DNA from: Diabrotica undecimpunctata
Lineage: Eukaryota > Arthropoda > Insecta > Coleoptera > Chrysomelidae
Length of the DNA stretch: 64,000 nt
Reading direction: 5' to 3'
NCBI RefSeq assembly: GCF_040954645.1
Contig: NC_092807.1
Location: 3,596,001-3,660,000 of the forward strand
Positions 9,421-21,649 of the stretch are shown piece after piece. Position 1 is the stretch's first letter, and each line of letters opens with the position of its first letter. Below the pieces are notes generated by a model. The model was not told the origin of the DNA and did no database searches. It saw nothing but the letters and a program-made list of their open reading frames with translations. The translations under genes and the position numbers were made by a program.

Positions 9421-12035
9421 AAATGCGTCTACTATTCGGGTAATAATGACACACAACATCGACATGGCGTGGCAATAATACGTAACAATGAAATCTCACA
9501 ACACGTCCAGAATTTTCTACCTTTTTCCGAAAGAGTTATGCTACTACAACTAAAAACGAAAGACAGAAAAATAAACATAATCAAGTCTATGGAGTTGGAA
9601 TCGTTCTATGAACAAATTCAAGGCATTGAGAACTACCAAAGCACATGACGTCACAATAATAATGGGTGACCTGAACGCAAAAATTGATAGGTTGATAGGT
9701 AGATAGGTTGATATAATTCTGTCAAGATAATAATATGATTGTTACAAACACGTTCTTTGAATTATCTAATAGACGTTTGTATACGTGGAAATCGCCAAGA
9801 GATAATGAACATCAGATAATGAGAAATCAAATAGATTTCATAATGATCAAAGAAAGATATCGGAATAGTATTACTGGAGTCAAAACACAACCTGGAGCAG
9901 ATATAGCATCTAACCATAATCTCTTAGTAGCTCATATGAATATTAAAGTGAAAAGAATAGAGAAGACAGCAAAAGAAGAAAGAACTGATATAAATGCACT
10001 AATAGATCCAGAAAGCAGAGAAAATATCAAAGAAAAAATAAATGAACGTCTAAACACCATACAGATTGAAGGGGAATGCAATGAAGAAAACATCAACAAA
10101 ACTGGAACAAAATAAAGGCCGACAATAGAACCTTCAAAAAGTGTCTACGCAAAACCAAAGAAAAGAAAAAAGATTGGGTGACGGACGAAATACTAAACTT
10201 AATGAACAAAAGAAGAGTATATAAGGACAAAAATAAATCATTGTACCAGCAAACACAAAACGAAAAACGGCGACAAATTCGAATTGCAAAAGAAAATTGG
10301 TTAAAAGAAAAATGTGATCAAATAGAAATGCTACAAAATAAACATGAGCTTTAATTTACACAGGAAAATAAAAGAATTATTTAGAAGATCAGAATATAAA
10401 CAAAATATACTAGTTGATGAAAAGGGAGACACAGTAATGGATACAGAAAACAAATTGATATGGTATGGGCAAACTATATAGAACAGCTGTTTAACGATAA
10501 ACGAGACAAAATAGATAACGAATATTTTGTTAAAAAGACTGGACCAGAAATAACAGAAAGTGAAGTAAAACACACAGTTAAAGAAATGAAAACTGGGAAA
10601 GCAGCAGGACCAGACAAAATACCGACAGAAATATTGCAACTTATCGCCGACTGCAATATACGTGCTATTGTCGAATTATTTAATATCATATACAGAACAG
10701 GTATATTACCTACAGAATGGCTTCTATCAAAATTCAGGACTATACCGAAAAAGAAAAACGAAATACAATGTTGCGATCACCGTACCATTAGTCTAATGTG
10801 CCATATACTAAAAGTATTCCTAAAGATTGTTCATCGTAGAATATATAAAAAGTTATAACAAAACATTGGACAAACTCAGTTCGGATTTAGAAATGCTCAA
10901 GGAATCATAGAAGCATTATATGCAGTAAATGTGCTAATACAGAGATGTTTAGATGTAAACTAGAACATCTATGTCTGCTTCCTAGATTATAACAAGGCAT
11001 TTGATAAAGTGAAACATAATCCGTTAATAAAACTACTGAGAACAAAGAACATCGACACACGGGATATAAGAATAATAAATAATCTGTATTATGAACAAGA
11101 AGCTGTTATAAGAATAAATAATTTAAAAACTAATAAAATAAAAATCAAAAGATTTATTAGATAGGGCTGTCTCTTGTCGCCATCACTATTTAATGCATAC
11201 TCAGAGGAAATATTCAAAAAAGCATTAGAAGATGAAGTAGCAGGCATAAAAATAAATGGCCTACCCATACGTGAAATTAGATATGCTGATGATACAATAC
11301 TAATAGCAGAAAATATTATAGATCTACAAAGAATTTTAGATAAGGTTGTTGCAGCGAGTGAAGAATTTGGTCTGTCACTAAACATAAAGAAAACAAAATT
11401 AATGGTTATATCAAAGAAAAATATTAGATGCATCAGTCTACACGTAAATAATAAGACGATAGAACGAGTTCAGAATTATAACTATTTAGGGGCAAACATT
11501 AATGAAACAAACGATTATACCAAAGAAATTAGAGTTAGAATAGAAAAAGCTAGAAGTGCATTCAATAATATGAAACAAATATTATGTTGTAGAGACCTCA
11601 GCCTAAATCTTAGAAAACGAGTACTAAAGTGCTATGTATTTTCTGTTCTTTTGTATGGTGTGGAGACATGGACTTTAAATAAACAATGTCTCAATAAATT
11701 GGGAGCATTTGAAATGTGGACATATCGAATAATGCTGAGATTCTCCTGGACAGACAGAATAACCAATGAAGAAGTACTAAGAAAGATAGAGAACAGCAGG
11801 GAGATACTGGATTCAATCAAAATAAGAAAACTACAATATCTGGGTCATATAACACGTGATGACAGATATAAATTCCTAAAACTAATAATGCAGGGAAAGA
11901 TTCAATGAAAGCGCAGCATAGATAGAAGAAGAATGTCCTGGCTGAGGAGAATGGTTTGGATGCAGCTCAACTGAACTCTTTCGGGCTGTAGTGTCAAAAG
12001 TTAGAATAGCAATGTCAAAGAAGAAGAAAATGCGT
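9421..12035 (+). mobile_element. LINE with endonuclease and reverse transcriptase, decayed; candidate 8-bp target duplication
   Basis: From about 9429 the frame reads YYSGNNDTQHRHGVAIIRNN (apurinic-type endonuclease with the later QIDFIMIKERYR block at about 9830), then a linker, then reverse transcriptase (KTGKAAGPDKIPTEILQ at 10580-10640; RYADDTILIAENI at 11279-11320) and a C-terminus (RLEKARSAF-like, then LQYLGHITRDDRYKFLKLIMQGKIQ at about 11908). Several stops and frameshifts are present. A GAAGAAGAA tail closes it near 12027. AAATGCGT at 9421-9428 and 12028-12035 may be the target duplication, giving 9429-12027 as the insertion. Confidence 0.75.
11174..11908 (+). pseudogene. LINE reverse transcriptase, C-terminal half
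   Basis: A 244-codon open frame contains SPSLFNAYSEEIFKKAL, the catalytic YADD (IRYADDTILIAENI), GLSLNIKKTKLMVIS, YLGANINETNDYTKEIRVRIEKARSAFNN, VLLYGVETWTL and RIMLRFSWTDRITNEEVLRKI. It is the best-preserved part of this element. The preceding frame ends at a TAG at 11163. Confidence 0.8.
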
Positions 12036-12911
12036 GCATTTATAGAATAAATTTATTTTAAATACATTTTCATGGTTTTTTTACAGCATGTTTACATGAT
12101 TTGAAGTTGGGTGCTATATGACGCCAGTCTTATACTAAAACGCATAGTAAAACGCATACATTGTACCAAATTCAGTTCTCGTTAATATTATTTAATGAAG
12201 TGTTAGAAACGTTGAAATAATGGTAATTCCTTCACACAACAACAAGCAATAAACCTATCTTAATTTGAAATTTAACGTGAACAACAAACAGGAATTTTAA
12301 AATTAATATTCCAACAAACACCACAATTGTATTTCGAATTAATGTATTCTTTTTTATTACATGCGCAATAAAAAGTCTATATTTAGAAATAATAGTCGCT
12401 ATGTACATAATCGTTCGGTGTATAAATAGATTTATATATACATTATATGTATATCTACATAAGTACAAAAACTAATAAATTTTGTTTACTTACTACAATT
12501 TTATTGTGAAACTTTGTACAACGTGTGTCTTATGCCAAAACGTTTGTCGACGTGCTAAAACGATGGCGCTGACAAAAGAAAACTTTGTAGTCACGTGTTT
12601 GATAAAGTGGGACTTTCTTTTTTTCTATCATAATCAATTTTGACTTTTTTGAATTTCTGTATTCTAATTTGTTCTTTGAAAGAATATAAATTTTACGGTT
12701 GACTTATTTGGCGTTGGTTTTCTGAGCATCAGCCTTGTTTACACTCATTGTAAATGTAGTGAATTTCAATCTAAATCGGAAGTGAAAATCAATTTTCACT
12801 TCCTGATCTAGTCAGCTAGCTGGTTTCAATCGTTTAGACAAAGTCCAGTTTTTCGACCGGGATCTGTATGTTCCCTTAAAAATAAAATCCTTTAACATTT
12901 TATAAATAACT
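12036..12911. other. AT-rich stretch without a recognisable gene
   Basis: No credible coding frame. The one notable structure is a perfect 12-bp inverted repeat with a 2-nt loop at 12778-12803 (arms GGAAGTGAAAAT and ATTTTCACTTCC). Confidence 0.5.
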
Positions 12912-13965
12912 TGTCATACGGCCGTAGCGTCCTCCTGGTTTTCAGGGGTTCCTGGACGATCTACAACCGCCGCTCTCGAAGAGGATCTCAAGTTTCGAGA
13001 GTCCATCTTCGTATTTAAGGAGTTGATTGAGATACCGGCCGCTACGGGCAAGAAGTACCGCCGAGCCTTTGTGGTAGGTGAGGAGACACCGGCAATCAGA
13101 ATTCTCTAACAGTTCGAGCTTTCTTACAGACAAAATATTCTTACACTGATTTAATAGGTATTAGAATTCTGATGCGTGGTGTATAACTCAAGTTCCACAA
13201 AGATATCGGCCTTCTCGCTTCGTGTAGCCGCGTTCCCTCTCCTCGAGAGAGGTACAAGAATGCCGGCAATGTCGACTCTTCCCGCGCCAGTCGCTTCGTA
13301 TAGCTACCTTTTTGTTAACAGTAATTCATATAGTTACTATTTACATAAGGTCTTGGAGACGAAGTGTTATTGCAGCTCAACCTGATCGGAAAAAGCAATT
13401 ACAAGTCCCCGTCGGGGCTTTTATTCGCTCTTTACCGTGACAGGCCCAAATAACGCTGTGGTCAGTTCGACACGATTTGAGATAGTTCTAAGACCAATGT
13501 CTTTTCTATCTCAGAAAGTCGTGTTCTACTGTCAGGAAGCGTTTTGTAGTCGACACGCCAGTTCTCGTACAATTGATGATTTAACTTCTAAATTGGATAA
13601 CCATTATTAGGTATTATTCTTCAATTTTGGACGTCTTCGACGATAGCAGGATATTGGTTAATTAATAAAACTCAAAGGTAGCTTGGTAGCGCACCGAACC
13701 AACAAGGTCTTACGGGGCTAGTAGTGTATGACGACTGGATCCCGTTTGGAAGATGTGCTGCTCTTTTATACACATCGTGTTTGAGAATTTTCAGCACACT
13801 TCCGCCGAGAGGCCAATGACAGCGCAGTTAATAACGAGCGCTGTGGTTGGCCGGCCAAAGTAACAATCTTTGTCGTGATTGGTTTACTTGGCGACAAACT
13901 AATGATTTTGCCCGCTACCATGCGACGGGGGATCCAATCAGGACGGGGGATTAATCTGTTGTACA
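12912..13965 (-). repeat. Probable solo LTR (promoter-bearing repeat)
   Basis: A GC-richer block about 1.05 kb long starts TGTCATACGG and ends GTTGTACA, the TGT...ACA ends of an LTR. On the minus strand it has a TATA box (TATAAAAGAGC, about 13778-13768) with inverted CCAAT-like sequences 50-150 bp upstream. An AATAAA follows at about 13427, next to a small CCCCG/CGGGG hairpin. No retroviral coding sequence flanks it and I see no clean target duplication (ACT on both sides at most). A divergent host promoter is the alternative. Confidence 0.4.
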
Positions 13966-15285
13966 ACTTTTGGAAAGTCGCTGAACTTTTTGCGTAAAGT
14001 CGTCTTATGAAATCGACCCACGTAAAAAATCAGCGTAATTCTAGTTTGGCAATTTATTTTTTGGGAAATTTGGGAAATCTCGCGTTTTGTATTATATTTT
14101 TTACCGATCACCAAATTCACAGCCAATTTTTTAGGAGCAACAAAATTATCAAAAGAATTAACAATTAAATTTTTAAAATAATAAACTTCTTGCATGAAAG
14201 GGCCGGTCTTTTCACCTCCAGATAAATATTGTTCTATCTCACAGATAGTTATCTGAAGAATAGACCTTTAATTATAAAATAAAATGTAAAATTTATTTCG
14301 GAACACACCAATATTTGTTTAATTGTCAAAGAAATCACAATAATGTTTTACTATCTCTTTTGATTTTACAATTTGTGGTGGTGGGAATAAATTAAATTAT
14401 GTAAAGAAAAATTTAATAACGAATAAAAAATAATACATGTTTAATAATTCTTCTCATTAAACAAGTTTTTCCATAACACTAAAATATTATATAAGGTTAG
14501 CTCAAACATCTTCAACTTCAAAAATTTCAGTAATGTCGTGAACAAGCTGTAAATTCTATAAGAGAAACACTCGCTCATAATTGTTTATTTAGGTGCTGGT
14601 ATTATTTTTAATATGAAAATAAGTTATATGTAAATTTATCAATTAATATAAATATTGTGTGTGTATGCAATCAAATTACGGTACCTGTGATGTTGATCTA
14701 ACACTTCTTCTTCTTCCACAGTGCACTGGTGGAACTCAGATGGCAGAATCTTCTTAAAAGCCACGTCGTCAGGTTTACACAAAAAACTGGAGTGTTTAGC
14801 GCGCTGATTTATATAAGACTGTCTGAGGTGCGTGTCGTCTCGTAGCTTCGCTTCCCTTAACTTAAGTCTTATAGGGCGTTGTGTACAGGGCCGTATTAAT
14901 TCACGATTATAAGACATACACACACGTTAATTAAAGAATTAAATATAAAAATAAAATAATAAAAATTATTAATAAAAACTAAGAATATGTGTGGAGGGAC
15001 GTAACAGTCTTCATTTAGCAATTCATCTTCAAAATTGTCTTAATTTTGATCTCTCGCTAGGTTATACTCATAGAATGTGGCTTTAGATTAGAATGGTTGA
15101 ATCTTTTCTTCCACTGGATGAAATAGTACCTAAACATTCTCTTTCATACATAAAAATTATGTGGCATGTCTGGTTCTAATATAAAATTCATTATAGAAAT
15201 TGGATTGTTTAGTGGAAAAATGGCTTTACTTTATAATCAGAATCTCCTTGTACGACAATTTCTATTATCTCCATTTAAACTTCTT
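13966..15285. other. AT-rich stretch without a recognisable gene
   Basis: No supported gene. Positions 14467-14522 hold a short dispersed repeat that reappears in inverted orientation at 19488-19546 (AAGATGTTTGAGCTAAC, then TATAATATTTTAGTGTTATGG in the second copy). Confidence 0.5.
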
Positions 15286-15295
15286 ATCAAGAATA

Positions 15296-16049
15296 ATAAG
15301 GGTATCAACGTCGACGGATCATACTTAAACCACTTGCGATTCGCAGATGACATAGTTTTAATAGCCGATAATATCCAAGAACTAAATGATATGTTACAAC
15401 AATTAAATGCAGTTTCAGGAGCGGTAGGCTTAAAAATGAACTACAGCAAAACAAAAATACTGAGCCGAGACCAGACAAATATAACAATACAAAATCATAT
15501 CATAGAAAATGTTGAACATTATGTATATCTAGGTCATGTTATCAAACTAGGAAAACCAAATCAAGATGCTGAAATTAAAAGAAGAACACAATCCTGTAAA
15601 CTTAAAGAAAAAACTTAAAGAAAAAGGTGTATAACACATGCATACTACCAGTTTGTACTTACGGCTTGGAGACAGTAGCCCCTACCAAAAAATCTGCTAA
15701 AAAATTAGAAACAACGCAAAGAGCAATGGAACGAATCATGCTTGGAATATCACTGAGAGATAAGATTAGAAACACCGAGATATTGTGAAAGAAATTACAA
15801 AAATGAAATGGCGCTGGGCAGGTCACGTAGCCCGATATGACAACAGGTGGACACGGAGAATTCTAGAATGGAGACCAAGGACAACAACAAGAAGCACGGG
15901 AACACCTCAAAAAAGATGGGTAGATGACATAAGAACAGTGGCAGGCAAACAGTGAATTAGATTGGCGCAAGATAGAGAAAGATGGAAGCAATTGGGAGAG
16001 ACCTACATTCAGGAGTGGATGGAAAATGGTTGACAAAGAAGAAGAAGAA
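15296..16049 (+). mobile_element. 5'-truncated LINE with 10-bp target duplication
   Basis: ATCAAGAATA occurs at 15286-15295 and again at 16050-16059, after a GAAGAAGAAGAA tail, fixing the ends. The insert encodes the end of a reverse transcriptase (LRFADDIVLIADNIQEL at about 15335-15380; VGLKMNYSKTK; YVYLGHVI). A decayed C-terminus follows in other frames: RILEWRPR...STGTPQKRWVDDI and LAQDREKWKQLGETYIQEW. Frameshifts near 15618 and 15790 and a stop at about 15955 disable it. Confidence 0.85.
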
Positions 16050-16515
16050 ATCAAGAATACAGAATTATTTATTCCTACCTGGTAGGTACCTAGAAAAACA
16101 TATTCAAGAAGTATTACGAAATTGTCAGAATTTAAAATCAATACTTCAGATATTATATAAAAGATTTATTGATGGTTTTGAAAATTTCCTACTACACTCT
16201 GAATATTTTGTATACTTACTCTGAGTCTTTTTTATAATTGAATATATTTTATAATTATTAAAAGAATCTGACAACCTAGGTGCTATGTGTATATTTTTCA
16301 TTTTGGAATCGGATACTACTATTATTGAATCAATAACTCCAATATCTCTTGAAAAAGGTTAATTAATCCATTTTTTAATTATCAAGATTATGAAAATATT
16401 GAATCATTAAACTATAAGTAAATAAAAATATGTATACGCCTATTTTTATAATCATTTATTCACAACTCTTTACAATATTTTCTCAGAATATAGATCACTG
16501 TCGGTTTACTTAATC

Positions 16516-17932
16516 TTAAGTCTGTTTTAGACTATAACATAAAATGATATAAGAAACTGGTATACTAAGTTTTGTCATAATGTAAAACAGAAAATAATAG
16601 TATATTACTTTATGAGGCGGAGAAGCATGCTTCGGCGCTTCTTTGCCGAATAAAGTATACTATTTTTTCTTCAAGCGTAGCAATTTTCAACCATAAATAG
16701 TACAATTCATACGCTATTTTTACTCGAAATTAACTGTGAGAACTATCAAAGTCGTCTAGATGTTAGAAATTAAAATAATTAAGTCGTCGGTGGGATTTGC
16801 GTCTCCCTGGTTACAGTTGTTTGACAGTTGTTTGCAATTATTAAAGACAGCTTATTGTTGTTCGCAAGCCGCCAACATCGGGAATGATTGCTGAAAGTTG
16901 TTCTCGACCATCAGTATCATCAACAATTACCAATGCGTATCAAGAGTCGGGAACATTTTTGCACGGTTTCAATTTTGAAAATGCCAGAAAATACTAATCG
17001 TACTTTTAATATTACTATAAATAAAAATGATGTTTAATTGTTGTTAATGACATTTGTATTGTTGCTTTGTGACATGTTTCATATTGTTGCCATGACAACA
17101 TTTTTCCCTCCGCCGTAAAGGAATGGGAAAAAAAATTGCTGCCGGTGGAGACATCAAACTTTGACAGATCAAGTTAGATAAGTAATGTCATCATTATTTG
17201 ACGTTTGAAGAAAAAATCTGTTATCAAAAAATGTTATAGAAATTAGAACATATCCTATTTTGATACCAATTATTAGTGCACACGCATGCGCAGTTAGGTT
17301 CTATCCTGTTCGGTAATATCTTCTCGAATCAGTTCAAAAAGTTCAATCAATTGTGGCTCACACATTCTTCAAAATTACCTATATTTTTCAGAATCATTGT
17401 CTTTTAATTCAGTTTCCAACATACTTAAAACACCACGACCTTCCTGTCTTTTTTGAAGTCAAGCTCTAGACCACATATTTCGTTGGCGTTTTTTTCTTGC
17501 TTGTCTGAATTAAAAGAAATGTTGCAATGGAAGCAGCAGATAATAGGAGAATTTTTTTATCCATCATAAATATATATGTCTTTGTTAAAGCAAAGGTAAA
17601 ACTAGGGTAAAAATAACTAGGTATTTATGAGGGTAAAAAACGAGGTTAAATGTCGGAGAAAATGAGGTTACGTTACAATAACAAAAAGAAGAATAAGAAC
17701 ATATTGAGGTTAACAGTACATATAAACTCTGATGTAAACCAACATAATAATTTATAAAAAGGACTTTTTTAGCATGTAATGCGCAGAATCACATAACATA
17801 TTTTGATACCAAAATGTGACAATGTAATACACAAAACTTCTTGTATTAATATTGTACAAAATCATTTCATTTAAGTTTTTGTTATACCATTTTCGTATAT
17901 CATTTTATGTTATAGTCTAAAACAGACTTTAA
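16516..17932. mobile_element. Non-autonomous DNA transposon with inverted repeats, TTAA-flanked
   Basis: Positions 16520-16565 and 17928-17884 are inverted repeats; the first 32 bp (GTCTGTTTTAGACTATAACA onward) are identical apart from one extra base at the right tip. TTAA flanks both ends (16516-16519, 17929-17932), the target duplication typical of piggyBac elements. The 1.4 kb interior has no coding frame. It holds an imperfect 65-bp palindrome at about 16605-16670 around GCATGC. The assignment to piggyBac is inference from TTAA alone. Confidence 0.6.
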
Positions 17933-19487
17933 CCTTTTAAAAAAGTCCTTATTATTACAAAAATTAAAAATTAAAATGTTCAATTCTGCATAAATATTAT
18001 ATTCTAGCACTAAGTTTATAAACATTAAACATCATACTGATCATACTCTCCGATTTTTTAATTTTATAACAATATTTAGTGTTTAGTGTATTATATATTT
18101 TGATTTCGCGATAACCTACAATATAATAACGAGTTACAATAAACACAATTTATTTTCCAGATAACTTTTTATTCAGTACTTTATTTGGCAAATAAATATT
18201 TTATATTTTATACTTCAGATAATTTTAATTTATTTTATCTGTCAGATTATCTGTTCAAATTTCTTTCCTATGTGACGCTAGAATTTTAAATCTAAACTAG
18301 CATAAAACTTTAAATTATTTTGTATTAAATCGTACCTTATAAATAATAATAATATTATTTATTAATTATATTAATATGTAATTAATACAGTATTATGAAT
18401 TAAACGTATCGTTTCAAGAACTAAATAAGATTGAAATGTCAAATGATAGTAGTTCAGATTTCTTTCATAGATGGCGTCGTTAGTTTTCTGGACAAACGGT
18501 GTGACTGAACGGGTTAGTGTATATGAAAGGGTCTGATTTATGAGGTAATAAAAATTTACATTTAAGACATTTAACAAAACTCTAATTTTTGCGATAAAGT
18601 AAATATATTAAAGAACCGTATTTTGTTTTGTCGATAAAGAATAGAATACAAGACTGAAGATTACAACTGTCTTTATAATATATGTCATGGCAAATAATGC
18701 CATAAAAACTGTGCTATCAACTATTTTTAAATGAAGTATAAGATAACGGTGACCAAGACGAATACAAAATTTACCAGATTCCCAGAGTAAAAAATGTCCC
18801 TGTCACACAATAAAACGGGCAGTTTCGGAGGAAAGTTAGGCTGGAGGCTGTGCATAAAATTAAAAATAAAATGTCCGCTCTTATTCAGAAATTAATATTA
18901 TAAAACAAAGGGTCCATAAAATTTTTCTGTATGCCCAGCCGTAATGAAATTTCTAAAGATTATTCCCACGGGAATGTTCTCGAGCAGAACATTGGATTAT
19001 TAAAAGAAATTTTACATAGTCAGTTTACTTTGTAGATTAAAAGTGGATTTGAGGTCGTCGCGGTGGTTGTTTCGCTAGGTAAGCCAATTGTCGTTTTAGA
19101 TAACTTTTTAGGAGGGTCTTGGAGCCTGGAAATAATATAAACCATAATGAATCAACATAAATCTTACTACATTTTACATGTCTTTGTTTATGTATTTGTA
19201 TTGTACTGTCATGTATAAAGCTATCAAGATTTATACTATTTTCTATGTGGCACTTTCTTGTAAGCCAATAGTTTGGTTGTCTCTATTTTTTACTTTATAT
19301 TTTGATGGACAAAAGACTCTGCCTTGTACTAGAAAATGATTTGAACCACCACGAAAAGCTCCTCTTAGTATTCTGACATCATTTATCTGTATGTGGAAAA
19401 ACCGCTAAGCACTACCATTTAAAGGGACGCGTTTTTAAGAAAGGGGTGAATTTGTCCCTATGGACTAATTTTCTATCTTAACTTTTT
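17933..19487. other. AT-rich stretch without a recognisable gene
   Basis: No supported coding or RNA gene. Only very short open frames and homopolymer-rich DNA are present. Confidence 0.5.
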
Positions 19488-19546
19488 GAAGTTGAAGATG
19501 TTTGAGCTAACTTCATATAATATTTTAGTGTTATGGAAAAACCTGG

Positions 19547-21200
19547 AGCTTAGGAAGGAAAACCTTAGGAAATTAGAGATAAACGTAGGAAATACCAAAA
19601 ATTATTAACAACAAAAACAGAAAACGATAAAACAATTTACAAAGAAGCACAAGCCAAAGTAAGAAAAAAGATAACTCAAAAAAAGAACGAATCATGGGAA
19701 CAGAACTGTCAAAAGATCAACACCTACATAGGAGGTAGAAGAAGCACAGAGAGTTGGAGATTGATTAAAAGTATGAGAAATACTTAGAAAAAAGACGTTA
19801 TATCACCGATAACAACAGAAAAATGGGAAAAATATTTCAAAAAATTACTAACAGAACAAAGACCAAAATTTACTAACATGGAAGACAACACGATAGGTAT
19901 ACGTATAAATTCATCACTATTACAAATAAGTAAATCAGAGATGGAAGAAATAAACAAATCCCTGAAAAATGGAAAATCCCCTGGTCCTGGTGACATCCCT
20001 GCAGAATTAGTAAAAGCCGGCACAGACAAACTCCAGGAACAGTTAAGAAAACTCTTTCAAGACTGCTTGAATGGGGCCGAATTACCAAAAGAATGGAAAT
20101 TATCTATCATGTCAACTATCCACAAAAAGGGCAGCAAGGATCAGTGTGAAAATTACAGAGGAATTGCGGTAAACATAAGTAAGTTGTATGGGAAACTTAT
20201 TAAGAACAAAATAGAAAATCCACAGTGAACCATTTGTACTCTATTACGCAAGTTATTGAGAAAAAAACAGGCGTCAATAAAGAAGTTCACCTGGTGTACG
20301 TAGACCTACAAAAAGCATATGACAGTGTACCCCTCAGTAAACTATGGTCAACCCTACAGCAAACCAACATTAAGCATGGTCTTATCAAAGCAGTCCAAAG
20401 TCTGTATAATGGAACAACTGCAAAAATTAAAACTGGATCAAGGATATCTGAGGGATTTAAGGTCACGAAAGGACTAAAGCAGGGTTGCTGTATTTCGCCT
20501 ACCCTTTTCAAAATTTATCTGGAACAAGCACTCAAGCTGTGGAAAAGAAAATGTAATGGCATGGGAATCCCTCTCAATGACGAGACTACACTTTACACCT
20601 TATGTTTCGCTGATGACCAAATACTGATTGCCCAGGACCATGATGACTTGAGTTACATGACTCGGAAGCTAATAGAAGAATATAACAAATGGGGTATCGA
20701 TGTCAACATTAAGAAAACTGAAACCATGTGTATTGGAGGGACAAAGCAGTCCATTATATTAGATGATGGGGTAGAAATTAGACACTGTGATGAATACAAG
20801 TACCTGGTTATATAACTCAAGATGGAATACTCGATGCTGCTATAAAAGGCAGAAACATACAGGGTAGAAAAGCCATATCCATGATAAACGGCATTCTGTG
20901 GGACCAAACAATATCTAAAGCGAAAAAACAACTCATATACAACACCATACTTGAAAGTGTAATCACATATGGCAGTGAAGTTTGGCCAATGAAACAAAGA
21001 ACAGAGAAACTGTTACTAGCAATAGAAATGGACTTCTGGAGAAGAGCAGCAGGCAAATCAAGAAGAGATCGGATACCAAATGAGAGAATACGAGAAATGA
21101 TGGGAGTCAAGCACATAATAGTTGATGACATAAAAAGAAAACAGTTAATATGGTACGGCCATGTACAGAGAATGCCGGATGGTGACGGGCAAAATCACTA
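19547..21200 (+). mobile_element. LINE, decayed copy
   Basis: The element abuts a truncated dispersed repeat at 19488-19546. It carries a decayed linker (WEQNCQKINTYIGGRRSTESW in a broken frame near 19700), then reverse transcriptase: EEINKSLKNGKSPGPGDIPAELVK, IHKKGSKDQCENYRGIA (19878-20228), then VHLVYVDLQKAYDSV, GLKQGCCISPTLFKIYLE, CFADDQILIAQDHDDL (20225-20815), then a C-terminus FWRRAAGKSRRDRIPNERI...LIWYGHVQRMP (20881-21195). A short deletion removes the block between YGKLIKN and HLYSITQVIE. No simple-repeat tail is visible. Confidence 0.8.
20225..20815 (+). pseudogene. LINE reverse transcriptase palm, 196 codons open
   Basis: The frame contains the first catalytic Asp block (VYVDLQKAYDSVP), GLKQGCCISPTLF and the second block CFADDQILIAQ. 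The last uses FADD, an accepted variant of YADD. It ends at a stop in YKYLVI, where the usual YLG motif has lost its glycine. Confidence 0.75.
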
Positions 21201-21649
21201 GTTGTTCTATATTTTTTATAACGTTTACTTTCACCACCGTAGTTTTCTGATATATTCCTTCGTTTCTAACTTTCGCATCAATCAAAAGCAGTAATCAAAA
21301 ATAGAAGAGCAAGAGAAGCGAGAAACTAAGAAAAGATATCCACTTTAAGCGCCATATCTGCGCCAAATGATGACGCCACCTATATTAAGGATCAGTTCTA
21401 ACGGTGGCTTTTATATAAGGCCAATAGAATCAGTTATAGACTACGTAATCACAAGATACATATCAAAAGATATACTTCAAGAAATTTGAAAAGAATGTAA
21501 ACCGATTGTAGATTTTCCTCGTTAAAGAACGCTAATTGCATAATTTGATCTTTTATTTTACTATAATTGCAAAATTATTTATAATATAAAAGTATATATT
21601 ATTATAACTATATATGATTTTACTATAAAGCAGAAAATCAGAAGCTGAA

